The position numbers and the translations under genes were made by a program. 64,000 bases of DNA from JACMLC01 sp963720235 (GTDB lineage: Bacteria; Acidobacteriota; Blastocatellia; Pyrinomonadales; Pyrinomonadaceae). This document shows positions 8,583 to 16,948 of this stretch, one piece after another. The DNA is taken from the NCBI GenBank assembly GCA_963720235.1, contig OY970389.1, positions 2,046,001-2,110,000 on the forward strand, read 5' to 3'. The stretch's first letter is position 1. Each line of letters opens with the position of its first letter. Below the pieces are notes generated by a model. The model was not told the origin of the DNA. It did not search any database and saw nothing but the letters and a program-made list of their open reading frames with translations.

Positions 8583-9443
8583 TTAATTAACCTTGACCGT
8601 AACAACCGAAATTTCCGGCGGGACTCGAAAGCGCACGGGGATGCCTGTTGTGCCGATGCCGGGAGTGACAAAGAGATGGCGGCCATTCTCTTCTATGTGT
8701 CCAATCGCGTATCGCTCGCCGTACCTTGATGGAATGATTGGGCGTCCGATGAAAGGGATGCTGACCTGACCTCCGTGCGTGTGGCCTGCGAGGGTCAGGA
8801 TGACGCTCGAAGGTAAGATTGGAAATACGTCAGGGTTGTGTGTGAGCGCGATGATAGGGCCGGGCTTGTTGATTTTTTGCAGCGCGGGTCTGAGGTCTAT
8901 CGGCTGTCTGGTCCAGAAATCCGGCACGCCGAGCAGCCAGATTGTTTGTCCTTCCTTCTCAATCTCCGCGACCTCGCTTTCCAACACGCGTATGCCCGCA
9001 CTCGCGAGACTGCGCTTGACGCGCTCTCCGTCAAACAGCCAATCGTGATTGCCGAGGACTGCATAAACGCCTAACTTGCTTTTTAATCCACTGAGCTTGC
9101 TGGCCGTCACTTCCGGCTCCATCAAGAGCTTCTCTTTCTCATCGCGCGCGATAAAATCTCCGAGAATGACAATCAAGTCCGGCTGCGTCTCGTTAATCAT
9201 CGCCACAACCTTTTCCAGCTTCGCCTCGTCAATATAACGCGCGCCCGCGTGCAGGTCTGAGACGGCGACGATGCGCAATCCATTAAATGCTGTGGGCCAT
9301 TCTGGAAGTTTTATTTCAGAGGCTCTGACGACGACGCGATTCGGCTCGATGACAAAAGCCCAGAGCGCGGCGAACAATCCGCACAAGATAAGCGTCAGAA
9401 AGACAAAGAGCGCAATCCGTTTTTTAGTTTTGAAAATCTTCAT
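8583..9443 (-). CDS. Membrane-anchored metallophosphoesterase, YkuE/calcineurin-like
   Basis: Dinuclear-metal phosphoesterase anchored by one N-terminal helix (about 10-30) with the enzyme probably outside the cytoplasmic membrane. Metal-ligand motifs are complete: SDLHAG (Asp63, His65), GDF (Asp96), GNHD (131-134), LTHNPD and GHTHGGQ. The region GERYAIGHIEENGRHLFVTPGIG is typical of the YkuE/LpxH-like membrane group, some of which act on UDP-sugars or lipids. The frame is open further upstream into the ubiD stop region. The ATG at 9441-9443 is preferred because it starts the basic-hydrophobic anchor, 13 bases after ubiD, suggesting co-transcription. The substrate is unknown. Confidence 0.88.
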   Translation of the reverse strand: MKIFKTKKRIALFVFLTLILCGLFAALWAFVIEPNRVVVRASEIKLPEWPTAFNGLRIVAVSDLHAGARYIDEAKLEKVVAMINETQPDLIVILGDFIARDEKEKLLMEPEVTASKLSGLKSKLGVYAVLGNHDWLFDGERVKRSLASAGIRVLESEVAEIEKEGQTIWLLGVPDFWTRQPIDLRPALQKINKPGPIIALTHNPDVFPILPSSVILTLAGHTHGGQVSIPFIGRPIIPSRYGERYAIGHIEENGRHLFVTPGIGTTGIPVRFRVPPEISVVTVKVN

Positions 9444-9456
9444 TGAGCAGCAAAAT

Positions 9457-11238
9457 TTAGACAGCTTCCCTGTCATGCAATTTTTTGGGAAAATACTCGC
9501 GCCAGCGTTTGTCAACAAGCTCCGCGATGTCCTCTCGCACAATCAACTCATCCGGGTAGCCCGGCTTCATACGCGCATCAATCACGATTGGCCCACGGTA
9601 GGCCAGATGATGCCGATGCACTTTTGTTTCCGCAGCATAAATATCCGAGGCAGGCTCAAAGCGCGTCCATGTGGCCCAGAGAAAATCCGCGGCCTTCAAC
9701 GCAACACTCGCATCATCATGCAGCACTACGAGCGGCCATTCAGCAAACGCTTCCCCGCGCGCCAGACGCGAAGCCTGCTCAGCATCCTTCTCAAACTTTT
9801 GGCCTTCGACCACCAGGCAACCCGCGCAAAAAACTTCGGCCCGTAAAACATCGCGCGGCAACTCTCCGCGAAATTCACGGGGCAACTCGCGCACGGCATC
9901 ACCCAATCCGAGCATGATAGCCTTGCTCCCCTGATTCACTTTCCCGCTCGTGTAATCGAGCGTGTCCATCGAGACATTCGAGAAGACGAACAGGTCTGTC
10001 TCCCAACGGACGCGCGCGAGTACATGCTCGAAGAGAGATTTAAAGTCTCTTAAATCCTGCGGCGTGTCCGTCAAAATCAGAAACTTGGTTAAAGAGAGTT
10101 GGCCTTCGCCCAGAATGCGAAAGCCTGAGACCAAAGCCTCGCGCCCGTATCTCTCGCGCACAACTGCTGCCGCCAGCGAATGAAACCCAGTCTCGCCATA
10201 GCTCCACAAATCGCGCACGCTCGGCATGACCAAAGGGAAAAGCGGAGAGAGAAGCTGTTGCAAATAGTCTCCGATAAAAAAATCTTCCTGTCGCGGCTTG
10301 CCCACAACCGTCGCCGGATAGATTGCATCGCGGCGATGAAAGACCGCCTCAGCATGAAGGACAGGATAATCGTGCTGCAAAGAATAATAGCCATAGTGGT
10401 CGCCAAACGGCCCTTCGGGTTTCCTTTCATGCGGCGGCACGCGCCCCACAATCGCAAACTCCGCTCCGGCGACAAGCTTATGAGGAAAACCCTGCAAAGG
10501 ATTTTTTGTGACCTTAATTTTTTCTCCGGCCAAAACGGATGCCAGCACAAGCTCCGGCACATCTTCCGGCAGTGGAGCAATCGCGGAGAGAATGAGCGCG
10601 GGCGGGCCGCCGAGAAAAATCGTCACAGGCAAGGATTGGCCCAGACGCTCAGCCTCGTGATAGTGAAAGCCGCCGCCCTTGTGTATCTGCCAGTGAAGGC
10701 CCGTCGTCCGCGAGTCATAACGCTGTATGCGGTACATGCCAAGATTGTGTTTGCCCGTGACCGGATGCTCCGTGTAAACGAGCGGCAAGGTAATGAACGG
10801 GCCGCCGTCCTCTTGCCAAGTCGTCAATATCGGAAGCTCTTCGAGCCGCGCGGGCTGGTCCAGAACCTGTGTGACGGGCGCGCGCCCTGTGCGCCGCGTG
10901 CCGAGCTTTAAAGCTTCAAGAGCCAGAGCGCGATGCTGCCAGAGCTTTGCAGGTCGCGGCGGCAAAAGATTTTCGGCGACATGCACGACTTCGCGGACAA
11001 GGCTTTCGGGCTTTGGGCCAAACGCGCGTTCGATGCGTCGCGCTGTCCCAAAAAGATTTGTCACCACGGGATAGCGGCTGCCCTTCACGCGCTTGAAAAG
11101 CAGGGCCGGGCCGCCGCGTTCAATGACGCGCCTGTGTATCTCCGCCAGTTCAAGATATGGATCAACCTCTGCCCCGACATGCACGAGCTCGTTCTCGCGT
11201 TCGAGGAGGTCTATGAATGAACGTAGATTCGGATGCAT
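9457..11238 (-). CDS. ubiD: UbiD-family prenylated-FMN decarboxylase
   Basis: UbiD-type (de)carboxylase using prenylated FMN. Classical members decarboxylate 4-hydroxy-3-polyprenylbenzoate in ubiquinone synthesis; related ones act on menaquinone intermediates or aromatic acids. The 593-residue protein contains NLGMYRIQRYDSRTTGLHWQ, HKGGGFHYHEAE and EGPFGDHYGYYS (275-286), the conserved substrate and cofactor-binding segments. Translation probably starts at ATG 11238; a TTG lies just upstream. No UbiX-type prenyltransferase gene lies in the window although UbiD needs its product. Which quinone or aromatic acid it serves cannot be decided here. Confidence 0.9.
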   Translation of the reverse strand: MHPNLRSFIDLLERENELVHVGAEVDPYLELAEIHRRVIERGGPALLFKRVKGSRYPVVTNLFGTARRIERAFGPKPESLVREVVHVAENLLPPRPAKLWQHRALALEALKLGTRRTGRAPVTQVLDQPARLEELPILTTWQEDGGPFITLPLVYTEHPVTGKHNLGMYRIQRYDSRTTGLHWQIHKGGGFHYHEAERLGQSLPVTIFLGGPPALILSAIAPLPEDVPELVLASVLAGEKIKVTKNPLQGFPHKLVAGAEFAIVGRVPPHERKPEGPFGDHYGYYSLQHDYPVLHAEAVFHRRDAIYPATVVGKPRQEDFFIGDYLQQLLSPLFPLVMPSVRDLWSYGETGFHSLAAAVVRERYGREALVSGFRILGEGQLSLTKFLILTDTPQDLRDFKSLFEHVLARVRWETDLFVFSNVSMDTLDYTSGKVNQGSKAIMLGLGDAVRELPREFRGELPRDVLRAEVFCAGCLVVEGQKFEKDAEQASRLARGEAFAEWPLVVLHDDASVALKAADFLWATWTRFEPASDIYAAETKVHRHHLAYRGPIVIDARMKPGYPDELIVREDIAELVDKRWREYFPKKLHDREAV

Positions 11239-11282
11239 CAATCCACTATGATTTCAGATTTGAAAGACAACCATAATGTCTC

Positions 11283-11347
11283 ACGCACAGGCGCAAAGGC
11301 GCAAAGAAAAGCAACCTGTCTTCTTTGCGCCTTTGCGCCTGTGCGGG
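11283..11347. repeat. CGCAAAGG-word palindrome, family A
   Basis: The left arm is ACGCACAGGCGCAAAGGCGC followed by AAAG; the right arm is its reverse complement (CTTTGCGCCTTTGCGCC, TGTGCGGG). About 15 unpaired bases lie in the centre. Other members are at 22984, 26551, 30393, 49382, 57521, 58829 and 59808. Confidence 0.88.
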
Positions 11348-11360
11348 AAATTATTTTTTC

Positions 11361-11984
11361 TTACGGAGAGACGCTTTCCGTCTCTTCCACTTTGCGCGGG
11401 CGCGTCGGAGTTTCCGACGGAGGTTGCGAGAGGCGGATTGTAATCTCGCGTGTGGCGAACTGCGCGGCTTTGCTGATTTCAGGGTCGAGCGTATTGGCGT
11501 AGGGCTTGATTTGCTCAAGCGTCTCTTCATTGCCAAGCTGCGCCATGACTTCGAGCAGACCGATGAGCGTTTTTCTATCCGCGCTTCTGAAAAACGGCTT
11601 GAGGATTTCCGGGCTTGAAAGCTGCGCGAGATAGCCTACGGCCTGCGTGCGCCGCGCGTCGCTGTGCAAGTCGCGCACGATGCTATAGATGGCTTTCTGT
11701 TGCCCCGCGCGATACAAAGCCCAGTTGAGCGCGAGCCGCACGCGCTCGTTCTTCTCTTGCAGGAGATAGCCTTCGACAAGCCTTTGATGCTCGACGGCTG
11801 AGAGCCGCGCCAGCTCTTCGCCCGCGCGCTGGCGCACAAGCGGATTCGCGTCTGTCAAACGCTTGACCGCCTGAGCCGCCTCTGCATCTCTTTGCGCAGC
11901 ATAGCCTTCATCATCCTGCGCGCTGACGCTCGAAGTTAGAGAAAGGAAAAGAATGAGGAGAGTGAATGCAAATTTGTTTCTCAT
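11361..11984 (-). CDS. Secreted HEAT-repeat protein
   Basis: A 207-residue exported protein. A signal peptide covers about 1-22 (cleavage near SVSA-QDD). Helical repeats then follow, such as KRLTDANPLVRQRAGEELARL, RVRLALNWALYRAG and SDARRTQAVGYLAQLSSPE, with the alternation expected of HEAT/PBS-lyase-type repeats. The last 25 residues are Pro/Thr/Arg/Glu-rich and look disordered. HEAT proteins are generally scaffolds, and no catalytic residues are visible. It lies between the M16 pair and ubiD on the same strand, with palindromes in both gaps, so shared transcription is possible but not shown. Confidence 0.6.
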   Translation of the reverse strand: MRNKFAFTLLILFLSLTSSVSAQDDEGYAAQRDAEAAQAVKRLTDANPLVRQRAGEELARLSAVEHQRLVEGYLLQEKNERVRLALNWALYRAGQQKAIYSIVRDLHSDARRTQAVGYLAQLSSPEILKPFFRSADRKTLIGLLEVMAQLGNEETLEQIKPYANTLDPEISKAAQFATREITIRLSQPPSETPTRPRKVEETESVSP

Positions 11985-12012
11985 TGCTTTATGACCCTCT
12001 CAAGAATATTTA

Positions 12013-12121
12013 AACCGCAGAGACGCGGAGACGCAGAGAAAATATTAAAAAATAAAAGGCATCAGGCATAAGCATTAACTTCCTTCTATTTTCCTCTCTG
12101 CGTCTCCGCGTCTCTGCGGTT
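12013..12121. repeat. GACGCAGA-word palindrome, family B (copy 1)
   Basis: The left arm is AACCGCAGAGACGCGGAGAC followed by GCAGAGAA; the right arm is its reverse complement ending CTCTGCGGTT. About 50 bases of AT-rich sequence lie between the arms. The right arm ends 5 bases before the stop codon of the M16-like gene. Related copies are at 37166-37265 and, carrying the IS200-like element, 44803-45510. Confidence 0.88.
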
Positions 12122-12126
12122 CAGTC

Positions 12127-13620
12127 TTACTTTTTCAACACGCCGGTTTCATTCTTTCTGAGGCCGGCGGTGTTGAGGTCAAGTTCGGCGGCGGGTATCA
12201 CTTCGACATTCGGAAACTGCTTGCGCAACTCTTCCAAGAATGCCTTTGCATTGCCGACGATAATTACGTTTGCGCCTTTGGCATCAATCCGCGAGCCAGC
12301 GAATTTCTGCACATCGCTGCCGGAGACGGCCTGCACGTTCCTGATGTAGTTGTTAATCTCATCAAGGCTCAGGCCATGAAGCGCGAGGTTGCCAATCTGC
12401 GTTACAAGGCCATCCGTTGTTTCCAGATTGCGACCGAAATTTCCGGTCAGCACGGCCTTGCGCGGAGTAAGCTCTGCATCCGCAATCGGCTCGCTTGAGA
12501 GCCTCGTCAACTCGCTTATCAAAAGCGAGGCGACGATTGCGCCGGACTCGTTCTTGGTCTGCGTGCTGGCGATGAATGGGCCAACATCGCGGCGCGTCGA
12601 AAGGTCGCTGCGCGCACCGTAGCTCAGGCCGCGCTTGATGCGAATCTCCTGATTGAGACGCGCAGAATAGCCGCCGCCCAAAACGGAGTTAGCCACGATG
12701 CCATGAAAATATTCAGGGTCTGTGCGCTTGAGCCCGCGACGCGCGACGACTACGGCAGCCTGTCCTGCATCAGGCATGTCTATCACAACCACGCGCGCCT
12801 TCGCGTTCATAGCATCCTTGCTATCACTCATCGCCGTTGCAGGCAAAGCTGTCGAAGGCCTGGCCCAATCTCCGAAAAGGCGTTCGGCCAACTTGAAAGC
12901 ATCCGCAGACTTGATGTCTCCGGCAAAGACCAGAATCGCATTGTCCGGGCGATAATAAGTTGAATGCAGATTCACTATGTCATCGCGCTTGAGACGCTCT
13001 ATGGATTCGGGCGTGCCTGAGAGCGGATGCCCGTAAGCATCGTTGCCAAAGACAACGCGCGCGGCGACATAAGTGGCAAGCTGTCCGGGCTGTTTCATTG
13101 CCACGCTCAGGTTATCAAGATTCTGCTGGCGCAGGCGGTCTATCTCTTCTTCCTTAAACGTAGGGTTGCGCGCCACGTCCGCCAGAATTTCCATCGCCTG
13201 CCCGATTTTGGGAGACATGACATTGACCGTCACGATGGAAGAATCCCAGCCCGCGCCGGATTCAAGCTGGCCGCCGAGGGCTTCGACAGCCTGCGCTATC
13301 TCTGGGGCCGAGCGTGTCTTCGTTCCCTTTGTGAGCAGGTCTGCGGTCATATCCGCGAGGCCGCTCATCTGTGCCGGGTCAACTTCGCCGCCGCTCTTAA
13401 TCAGTAAGCCTGCTGTGACGAGCGGCATGTTTGTGTTCTCGACGACGATGACGCGCAAGCCGTTCTTCAAAGTCTTCTCGACAGGCTTCGGAATATTGAC
13501 GGAGCGCGGCGCGGCTGGCGCGGGCGGCGTCTCCTGTTGCCCAAACGCGACGGCAGATGAAAGTAATGCTGTCGCCAACAGCGTGATGCTAAAGCGGCGG
13601 ATAATTTCTTTAAATCTCAT
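12127..13620 (-). CDS. M16-family peptidase homologue without the zinc motif (partner subunit)
   Basis: A periplasmic M16B-like protein (497 residues, signal peptide about 1-27). It has the two-domain M16 layout, with ILVFAGDIK and GGGYSARLNQEIR, but the N-terminal position where active members have HxxEH reads GLADMTADLL, so the zinc ligands are absent. In bacteria such inactive subunits pair with an active one, as in mitochondrial MPP alpha/beta. Its ATG overlaps the stop of the upstream active subunit by 4 bases (ATGA), supporting translational coupling and a heterodimer. Pairing is inferred from family knowledge and gene order. Confidence 0.88.
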   Translation of the reverse strand: MRFKEIIRRFSITLLATALLSSAVAFGQQETPPAPAAPRSVNIPKPVEKTLKNGLRVIVVENTNMPLVTAGLLIKSGGEVDPAQMSGLADMTADLLTKGTKTRSAPEIAQAVEALGGQLESGAGWDSSIVTVNVMSPKIGQAMEILADVARNPTFKEEEIDRLRQQNLDNLSVAMKQPGQLATYVAARVVFGNDAYGHPLSGTPESIERLKRDDIVNLHSTYYRPDNAILVFAGDIKSADAFKLAERLFGDWARPSTALPATAMSDSKDAMNAKARVVVIDMPDAGQAAVVVARRGLKRTDPEYFHGIVANSVLGGGYSARLNQEIRIKRGLSYGARSDLSTRRDVGPFIASTQTKNESGAIVASLLISELTRLSSEPIADAELTPRKAVLTGNFGRNLETTDGLVTQIGNLALHGLSLDEINNYIRNVQAVSGSDVQKFAGSRIDAKGANVIIVGNAKAFLEELRKQFPNVEVIPAAELDLNTAGLRKNETGVLKK

Positions 13621-15014
13621 TTGCCTTCACCTCCTGCTGCGTTCTTGTCTCCGCCGCGCATGGATTCGGGTAGATAGTAAAGAACGACGCGATTAGTGTC
13701 CGTAAAATATTTCTTCATCACGCGCTGCACATCTGCGGCGGTGACCGTTTGCAGGCGTTCGAGGTTTGTGTTGGCGCGCGAAGGGTCGCCGTAGAGAACT
13801 GCTGCCTGGCCCAGAGCAAAGGCTTTGCCGTTGCTGGTCTCGCGCTCGCGCAGCTCGCCAGTCACAAGCTGGTTCTTCGCTTTATCAAGCTCCGCAGCAG
13901 AGACAGGCTGATCCTGTATGCGCTTCAATTCCGCAAGCAGTGCGCGCTCTGCGTCTTCCACTTTCTTGCCGCTTGCGAGAATCGCGCCGAAGGTGAAGAG
14001 GCCCGGATGCTCGCGAAAGTCTGCGCTGACAAACGCGCTCTGCGCAATCTGCTGTTCATAGACCAGCGATTGATAGAGCCTCGAAGATTCACCTGACGAA
14101 AGGATTGATTCTGCAACGCGCAAGGCTGCCGTATCATCGCTTGCGACGGGCGGCGCGAGATAGGTGATGGCGAGAGCAGGCAGCGGCACGTTCGGACGAT
14201 ACTCCGTGTAGCGTTGCTCGGAAGTGCGCTCAGGCTCTTTGACGGTCACGCGCGGCATCGCGCCGTCGGGTTTCGGAAGGCGCGCAAAGTATTTGTCAAT
14301 CCAGCCGTCGAGTTGCTTCTGCTCAAAGTCGCCGACGATGATGAGCGTCGCATTGTCCGGCCTGTAAAAAGTTTTATGAAACGCGCGCACATCTTCGAGC
14401 GAGGCTGCGTCAAGTTCTTCTATGCTGCCGATGCCCGGACGGCGATATGGGTGCGTCGTGAAAGAGCGTTTCTCAATAAAGTAAAAGAGCATCCCGTAAG
14501 GCGAAGCCAGGTAACGCTGGCGAAACTCTTCTTTGACCACATCGCGCTCCGCCGGAAAATTTTTCTCGTTGACGTTGAGCGAACCCAAGCGGTCTGCCTC
14601 TGCCCAGAGCAGAGTCTCCAGATAGTTTGACGGCACGACCTCGTAATAGTTCGTGAAGTCGTCCCACGTAGAGGCGTTGTTCCAGCCGCCCACGTCCTCT
14701 GTCAGACGATCCATCATCTCGTCTTTCATGTTCTTCGTGCTCTTGAACATCAGGTGTTCAAAGAGATGCGCGAAACCGCTGCGGCCTTCAGGGTCGTCCT
14801 TCGAGCCGACCTTGTACCAGACGTGAATCGCGACGGTCGGGCTGGAATGATCTTCAACAGTCAGGACGCGCATGCCGTTGGCGAGCATGCGTTCTTTATA
14901 ATTAAGACGCGGCACTTTGGTTTGCGCGTTTGCGGCTGGCGGTTTGATAAGCAGCACACCGCCTAAACCTAAGGCCACGCACAAAACAATCAGGCTCAAG
15001 TAAATACGACGCAT
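13617..15014 (-). CDS. Active M16-family zinc metallopeptidase (pitrilysin/MPP-like)
   Basis: Zinc endopeptidase of the M16 family, likely periplasmic. The inverted zinc motif is intact: HLFEH in RSGFAHLFEHLMFKST. The downstream acidic ligand region is in EADRLGSL...VVKEEFRQR. The C-terminal M16 domain has YRPDNATLIIVGDF and SSRLYQSLVYEQ. The frame is open upstream to 15104, but ATG 15014 starts a good signal peptide (MRRIYLSLIVLCVALGLGGV) and follows CTGGAG. It is first in a coupled pair with the inactive homologue. It probably degrades small unfolded or exported peptides; the substrate is unknown. Confidence 0.92.
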   Translation of the reverse strand: MRRIYLSLIVLCVALGLGGVLLIKPPAANAQTKVPRLNYKERMLANGMRVLTVEDHSSPTVAIHVWYKVGSKDDPEGRSGFAHLFEHLMFKSTKNMKDEMMDRLTEDVGGWNNASTWDDFTNYYEVVPSNYLETLLWAEADRLGSLNVNEKNFPAERDVVKEEFRQRYLASPYGMLFYFIEKRSFTTHPYRRPGIGSIEELDAASLEDVRAFHKTFYRPDNATLIIVGDFEQKQLDGWIDKYFARLPKPDGAMPRVTVKEPERTSEQRYTEYRPNVPLPALAITYLAPPVASDDTAALRVAESILSSGESSRLYQSLVYEQQIAQSAFVSADFREHPGLFTFGAILASGKKVEDAERALLAELKRIQDQPVSAAELDKAKNQLVTGELRERETSNGKAFALGQAAVLYGDPSRANTNLERLQTVTAADVQRVMKKYFTDTNRVVLYYLPESMRGGDKNAAGGEGK

Positions 15015-15350
15015 AATTTTGCTCCAGTTAAGAGGATGGGCAAACTGACTTCTCAAATCAGTTCGCGCGCTTGGATGCCTCTCGCGGACACAACTGTTGC
15101 ACACGCCCGCGAGACGTGTTCTCTAGTCTCTTCAAAATCAAACTCTGACGATTGGACATTCAAAGAAGAAAAGGAGTTCGACTCAAAAGCAGTTGATTCT
15201 ACGCCCTTTCGCCGGAAGATGTTTTAACTATGTGACAGGGCGATTGAAAGCAAGGATGAAGGCGGAAGGATTTGGGATGAAACGAAGCGCACAGAGCTTG
15301 AAAAGCATGCCTTTCATCCTTCATCCCTGCGGCCTTCATCCAACGCTCTC
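15015..15350. repeat. Gene-free gap with GGATGAA-word palindrome (copy 2) at 15252-15341
   Basis: The only structure I see in this 336-base gap is the palindrome. Its left arm is AAGGATGAAGGCGGAAGGAT followed by TTGGGATGAA; its right arm carries TTTCATCCTTCATCCCTGC and GGCCTTCATCC. It shares words with the element at 3449-3533. The rest, 15015-15251, holds the ribosome binding site of the M16 gene and probably its promoter, not identified. Confidence 0.75.
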
Positions 15351-15644
15351 TCAGTCCATATCGAGCGGGTTGCGATAAGGCTTGCCTTCATCCTTCTCTG
15401 CGCGTTTCATGGCTTCGCGGAATTTTTCTTCAAGCAGTCGCTCGCGGTCTTTCATTGAGCCAAGCTCTTGTTCAAAAATCTGGTCGCGCATCTGCTTCTG
15501 CTTATCGAGTCCCTTGACCATCTCGTCAAACGAGGCGAGTGGCTTCTGTTTCTCTTCATGCGAGATAAGCGCGCCGGTCTGCGCGTCAATCGTCAGCGTG
15601 GCTTCGCAGCAGGGACAAATAATCGTGAAGCGCGTGTTATCCAT
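15351..15644 (-). CDS. Small zinc-ribbon/coiled-coil protein of unknown function
   Basis: A 97-residue cytoplasmic protein I do not recognise by name. It starts with a half zinc-ribbon, FTIICPCCEATLTIDAQTGALI, which looks like a CxxC knuckle on a beta-hairpin. A charged helix follows from about residue 38 to 85 (DKQKQMRDQIFEQELGSMKD and so on) that could form a coiled coil. With only one CxxC, zinc binding would need dimerisation or another partner. An extended -10 (TGCTATAAT) lies about 50 bases upstream, so it may be a single-gene unit. The function is unknown. Confidence 0.65.
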   Translation of the reverse strand: MDNTRFTIICPCCEATLTIDAQTGALISHEEKQKPLASFDEMVKGLDKQKQMRDQIFEQELGSMKDRERLLEEKFREAMKRAEKDEGKPYRNPLDMD

Positions 15645-15691
15645 TTGAGTGCTTACTCCTCTTCTGGTGTTATGAAATTCGTCCGCAGAGA

Positions 15692-15700
15692 ATTATAGCA
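15692..15700 (-). promoter_or_regulatory. Extended -10 promoter element TGCTATAAT
   Basis: On the minus strand this reads TGCTATAAT, a perfect extended -10. It is about 48 bases upstream of the zinc-ribbon gene start at 15644. No good -35 is visible, as is acceptable for extended -10 promoters. The same nonamer precedes the RNase P RNA gene. Confidence 0.5.
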
Positions 15701-15732
15701 CCGGGACCGTTGCCGAAGACCGAAAATGAAGA

Positions 15733-15788
15733 GACGCGGCGCTCTGTCGCCGTGAGCCGAAAAGACAACTCAAGGCCAGCGCCGCGTC
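15733..15788. terminator. GC-rich hairpin downstream of the lipoprotein gene
   Basis: GACGCGGCGCT (15733-15743) pairs perfectly with AGCGCCGCGTC (15778-15788) across a 34-base loop. It lies between the lipoprotein stop and the next promoter. There is no U-run after it on the minus strand, so it may be a transcript-end structure rather than a classical intrinsic terminator. Confidence 0.4.
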
Positions 15789-15856
15789 CGTAGCATCAAA
15801 CACGCTGCTCTACAGATTCCCTTTTGTCCGCCGTCGCTCTCTACAGAAAACGAAAG

Positions 15857-16501
15857 TTAAGGAGTGACAGCATCCTTCACTTTGTTTGCGCCCTTCTTCG
15901 CGCCTTCGACAGTCTTCTCTCCGACCTTCTTGGCTCCCTCAACTGTCTTTTCACCGACTGTCTTCGAGCCTTGCACGGTCTTGTCAATCACTGTCTCGGC
16001 TCCCTCTTTAGTAGCCGATGCGGCATCCTTGGATTTCTCCACAGTCCATCCGGCAGCCGCCGCGAGAGCGTCGCCCGTCTCATCCATCGCGCTGTCAATC
16101 TTGCTCTCAGGCAAAGTCTTTGACTGGCCCTTTGAATTATAGACCGTCACAGTGCGCTTGGTTCCGCTCGTCGTCCTGACGACCTTTGTGACGTTCTTGT
16201 TGTTCTTGAAAGTCCGCGTCTCCGTCACATCGCCGGTCTTGGGATCCATCGCAATCTGAACTTCAGAATTGTCCTTGCCGGGTGTGGGCGGGTTCGGGCC
16301 GGGCGTGATGCCCTGCGTCGGGTCTGTACCCGTCGGAGCCTGTCCCATTGTCGGGTTAGCCGGCGACGCATTGGCATTCGCAGTCGCAGCATTTGGATCA
16401 GCAGTATTGGCGTTGGCGTTAGTCGTATCGCCGCCGGAGCAACCGACAGTCAATCCCGCCAGAGCGAGTGCACACAGGCCAATCGAAAGTTTGATACGCA
16501 C
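15857..16501 (-). CDS. Low-complexity lipoprotein with KTVEGAKK repeats
   Basis: Predicted lipoprotein: the signal peptide ends in LTVGC, a good lipobox with Cys21 as the lipidated residue. An Asn/Ala/Thr/Pro linker (about 25-80) is typical of secreted proteins in this genome. A short folded-looking part follows (about 80-125, with VTETRTFKNNKNVTKVV). The helical C-terminus has three repeats of GSKTVGEKTVEGAKK type. The C-terminal pattern resembles LEA/apolipoprotein-like amphipathic repeats. No enzyme motif is seen and the function is unknown. A Shine-Dalgarno-like AGGAGG precedes the ATG. Confidence 0.7.
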   Translation of the reverse strand: MRIKLSIGLCALALAGLTVGCSGGDTTNANANTADPNAATANANASPANPTMGQAPTGTDPTQGITPGPNPPTPGKDNSEVQIAMDPKTGDVTETRTFKNNKNVTKVVRTTSGTKRTVTVYNSKGQSKTLPESKIDSAMDETGDALAAAAGWTVEKSKDAASATKEGAETVIDKTVQGSKTVGEKTVEGAKKVGEKTVEGAKKGANKVKDAVTP

Positions 16502-16719
16502 GTCTATTTCCTCCTACAAATTTTAATGACTCAGCATATTTTGGGGGCAATCTTCGTGCCTTTTATACAACACCTTGAGAATTGAAGCAAAACAGCGCGC
16601 AAACCCCGCAAAATCAGGCGCAAAAGCATACAACCGGATGCTTTTCCTGTTTCTACACGGTACAGAAAAAAGCGGCAGAGAGCACATTGCTTTCCACCGC
16701 TTTTCGATTCAGATTTTAT

Positions 16720-16794
16720 TGGAGCGGGCGACCGGGATCGAACCGGCAACCCTTTGCTTGGGAAGCAAATGCGCTACCATTGCGCCACGCCCGC
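16720..16794 (-). tRNA. tRNA-Gly(CCC)
   Basis: On the minus strand the cloverleaf is complete. The acceptor stem GCGGGCG pairs with CGCCCGC. The D-arm is GCGC...GCGC. The anticodon stem TTTGC/GCAAA encloses loop TTCCCAA, giving anticodon CCC (codon GGG). The T-arm is GCCGG-TTCGATC-CCGGT. The discriminator is U, and CCA is encoded (16720-16722). The mature length is 75 with CCA. Confidence 0.96.
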
Positions 16795-16847
16795 TCAAAA
16801 GAACGTGGTCAAAGATAATCAACCATATAGTCTCTGTCAACTTTCAT

Positions 16848-16948
16848 TGAGTCAGAACCGCCTGCGGTAGCAGGCGGGTTTTAGTTAGCATCAGAGACTT
16901 GCTTTACAACATTGAAGAACCGCCAGCGGTAGCGGGCGGTTCTGACTC
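16848..16948. repeat. Inverted repeat GAGTCAGAACCGCC flanking a 40-base centre
   Basis: Left arm TGAGTCAGAACCGCCTGCGG, each arm also containing an internal small hairpin (CCGCCTGCGGTAGCAGGCGG and CCGCCAGCGGTAGCGGGCGG). The right arm ends GGCGGTTCTGACTCA and runs into the kdsC stop codon (16947-16949). It sits between tRNA-Gly and kdsC. Confidence 0.8.

Noticed and set aside
10180..10911. 243-residue plus-strand frame opposite ubiD
   Set aside because: It is Arg/His/Lys-rich, has no motif or ribosome binding site, and lies inside a certain UbiD gene.
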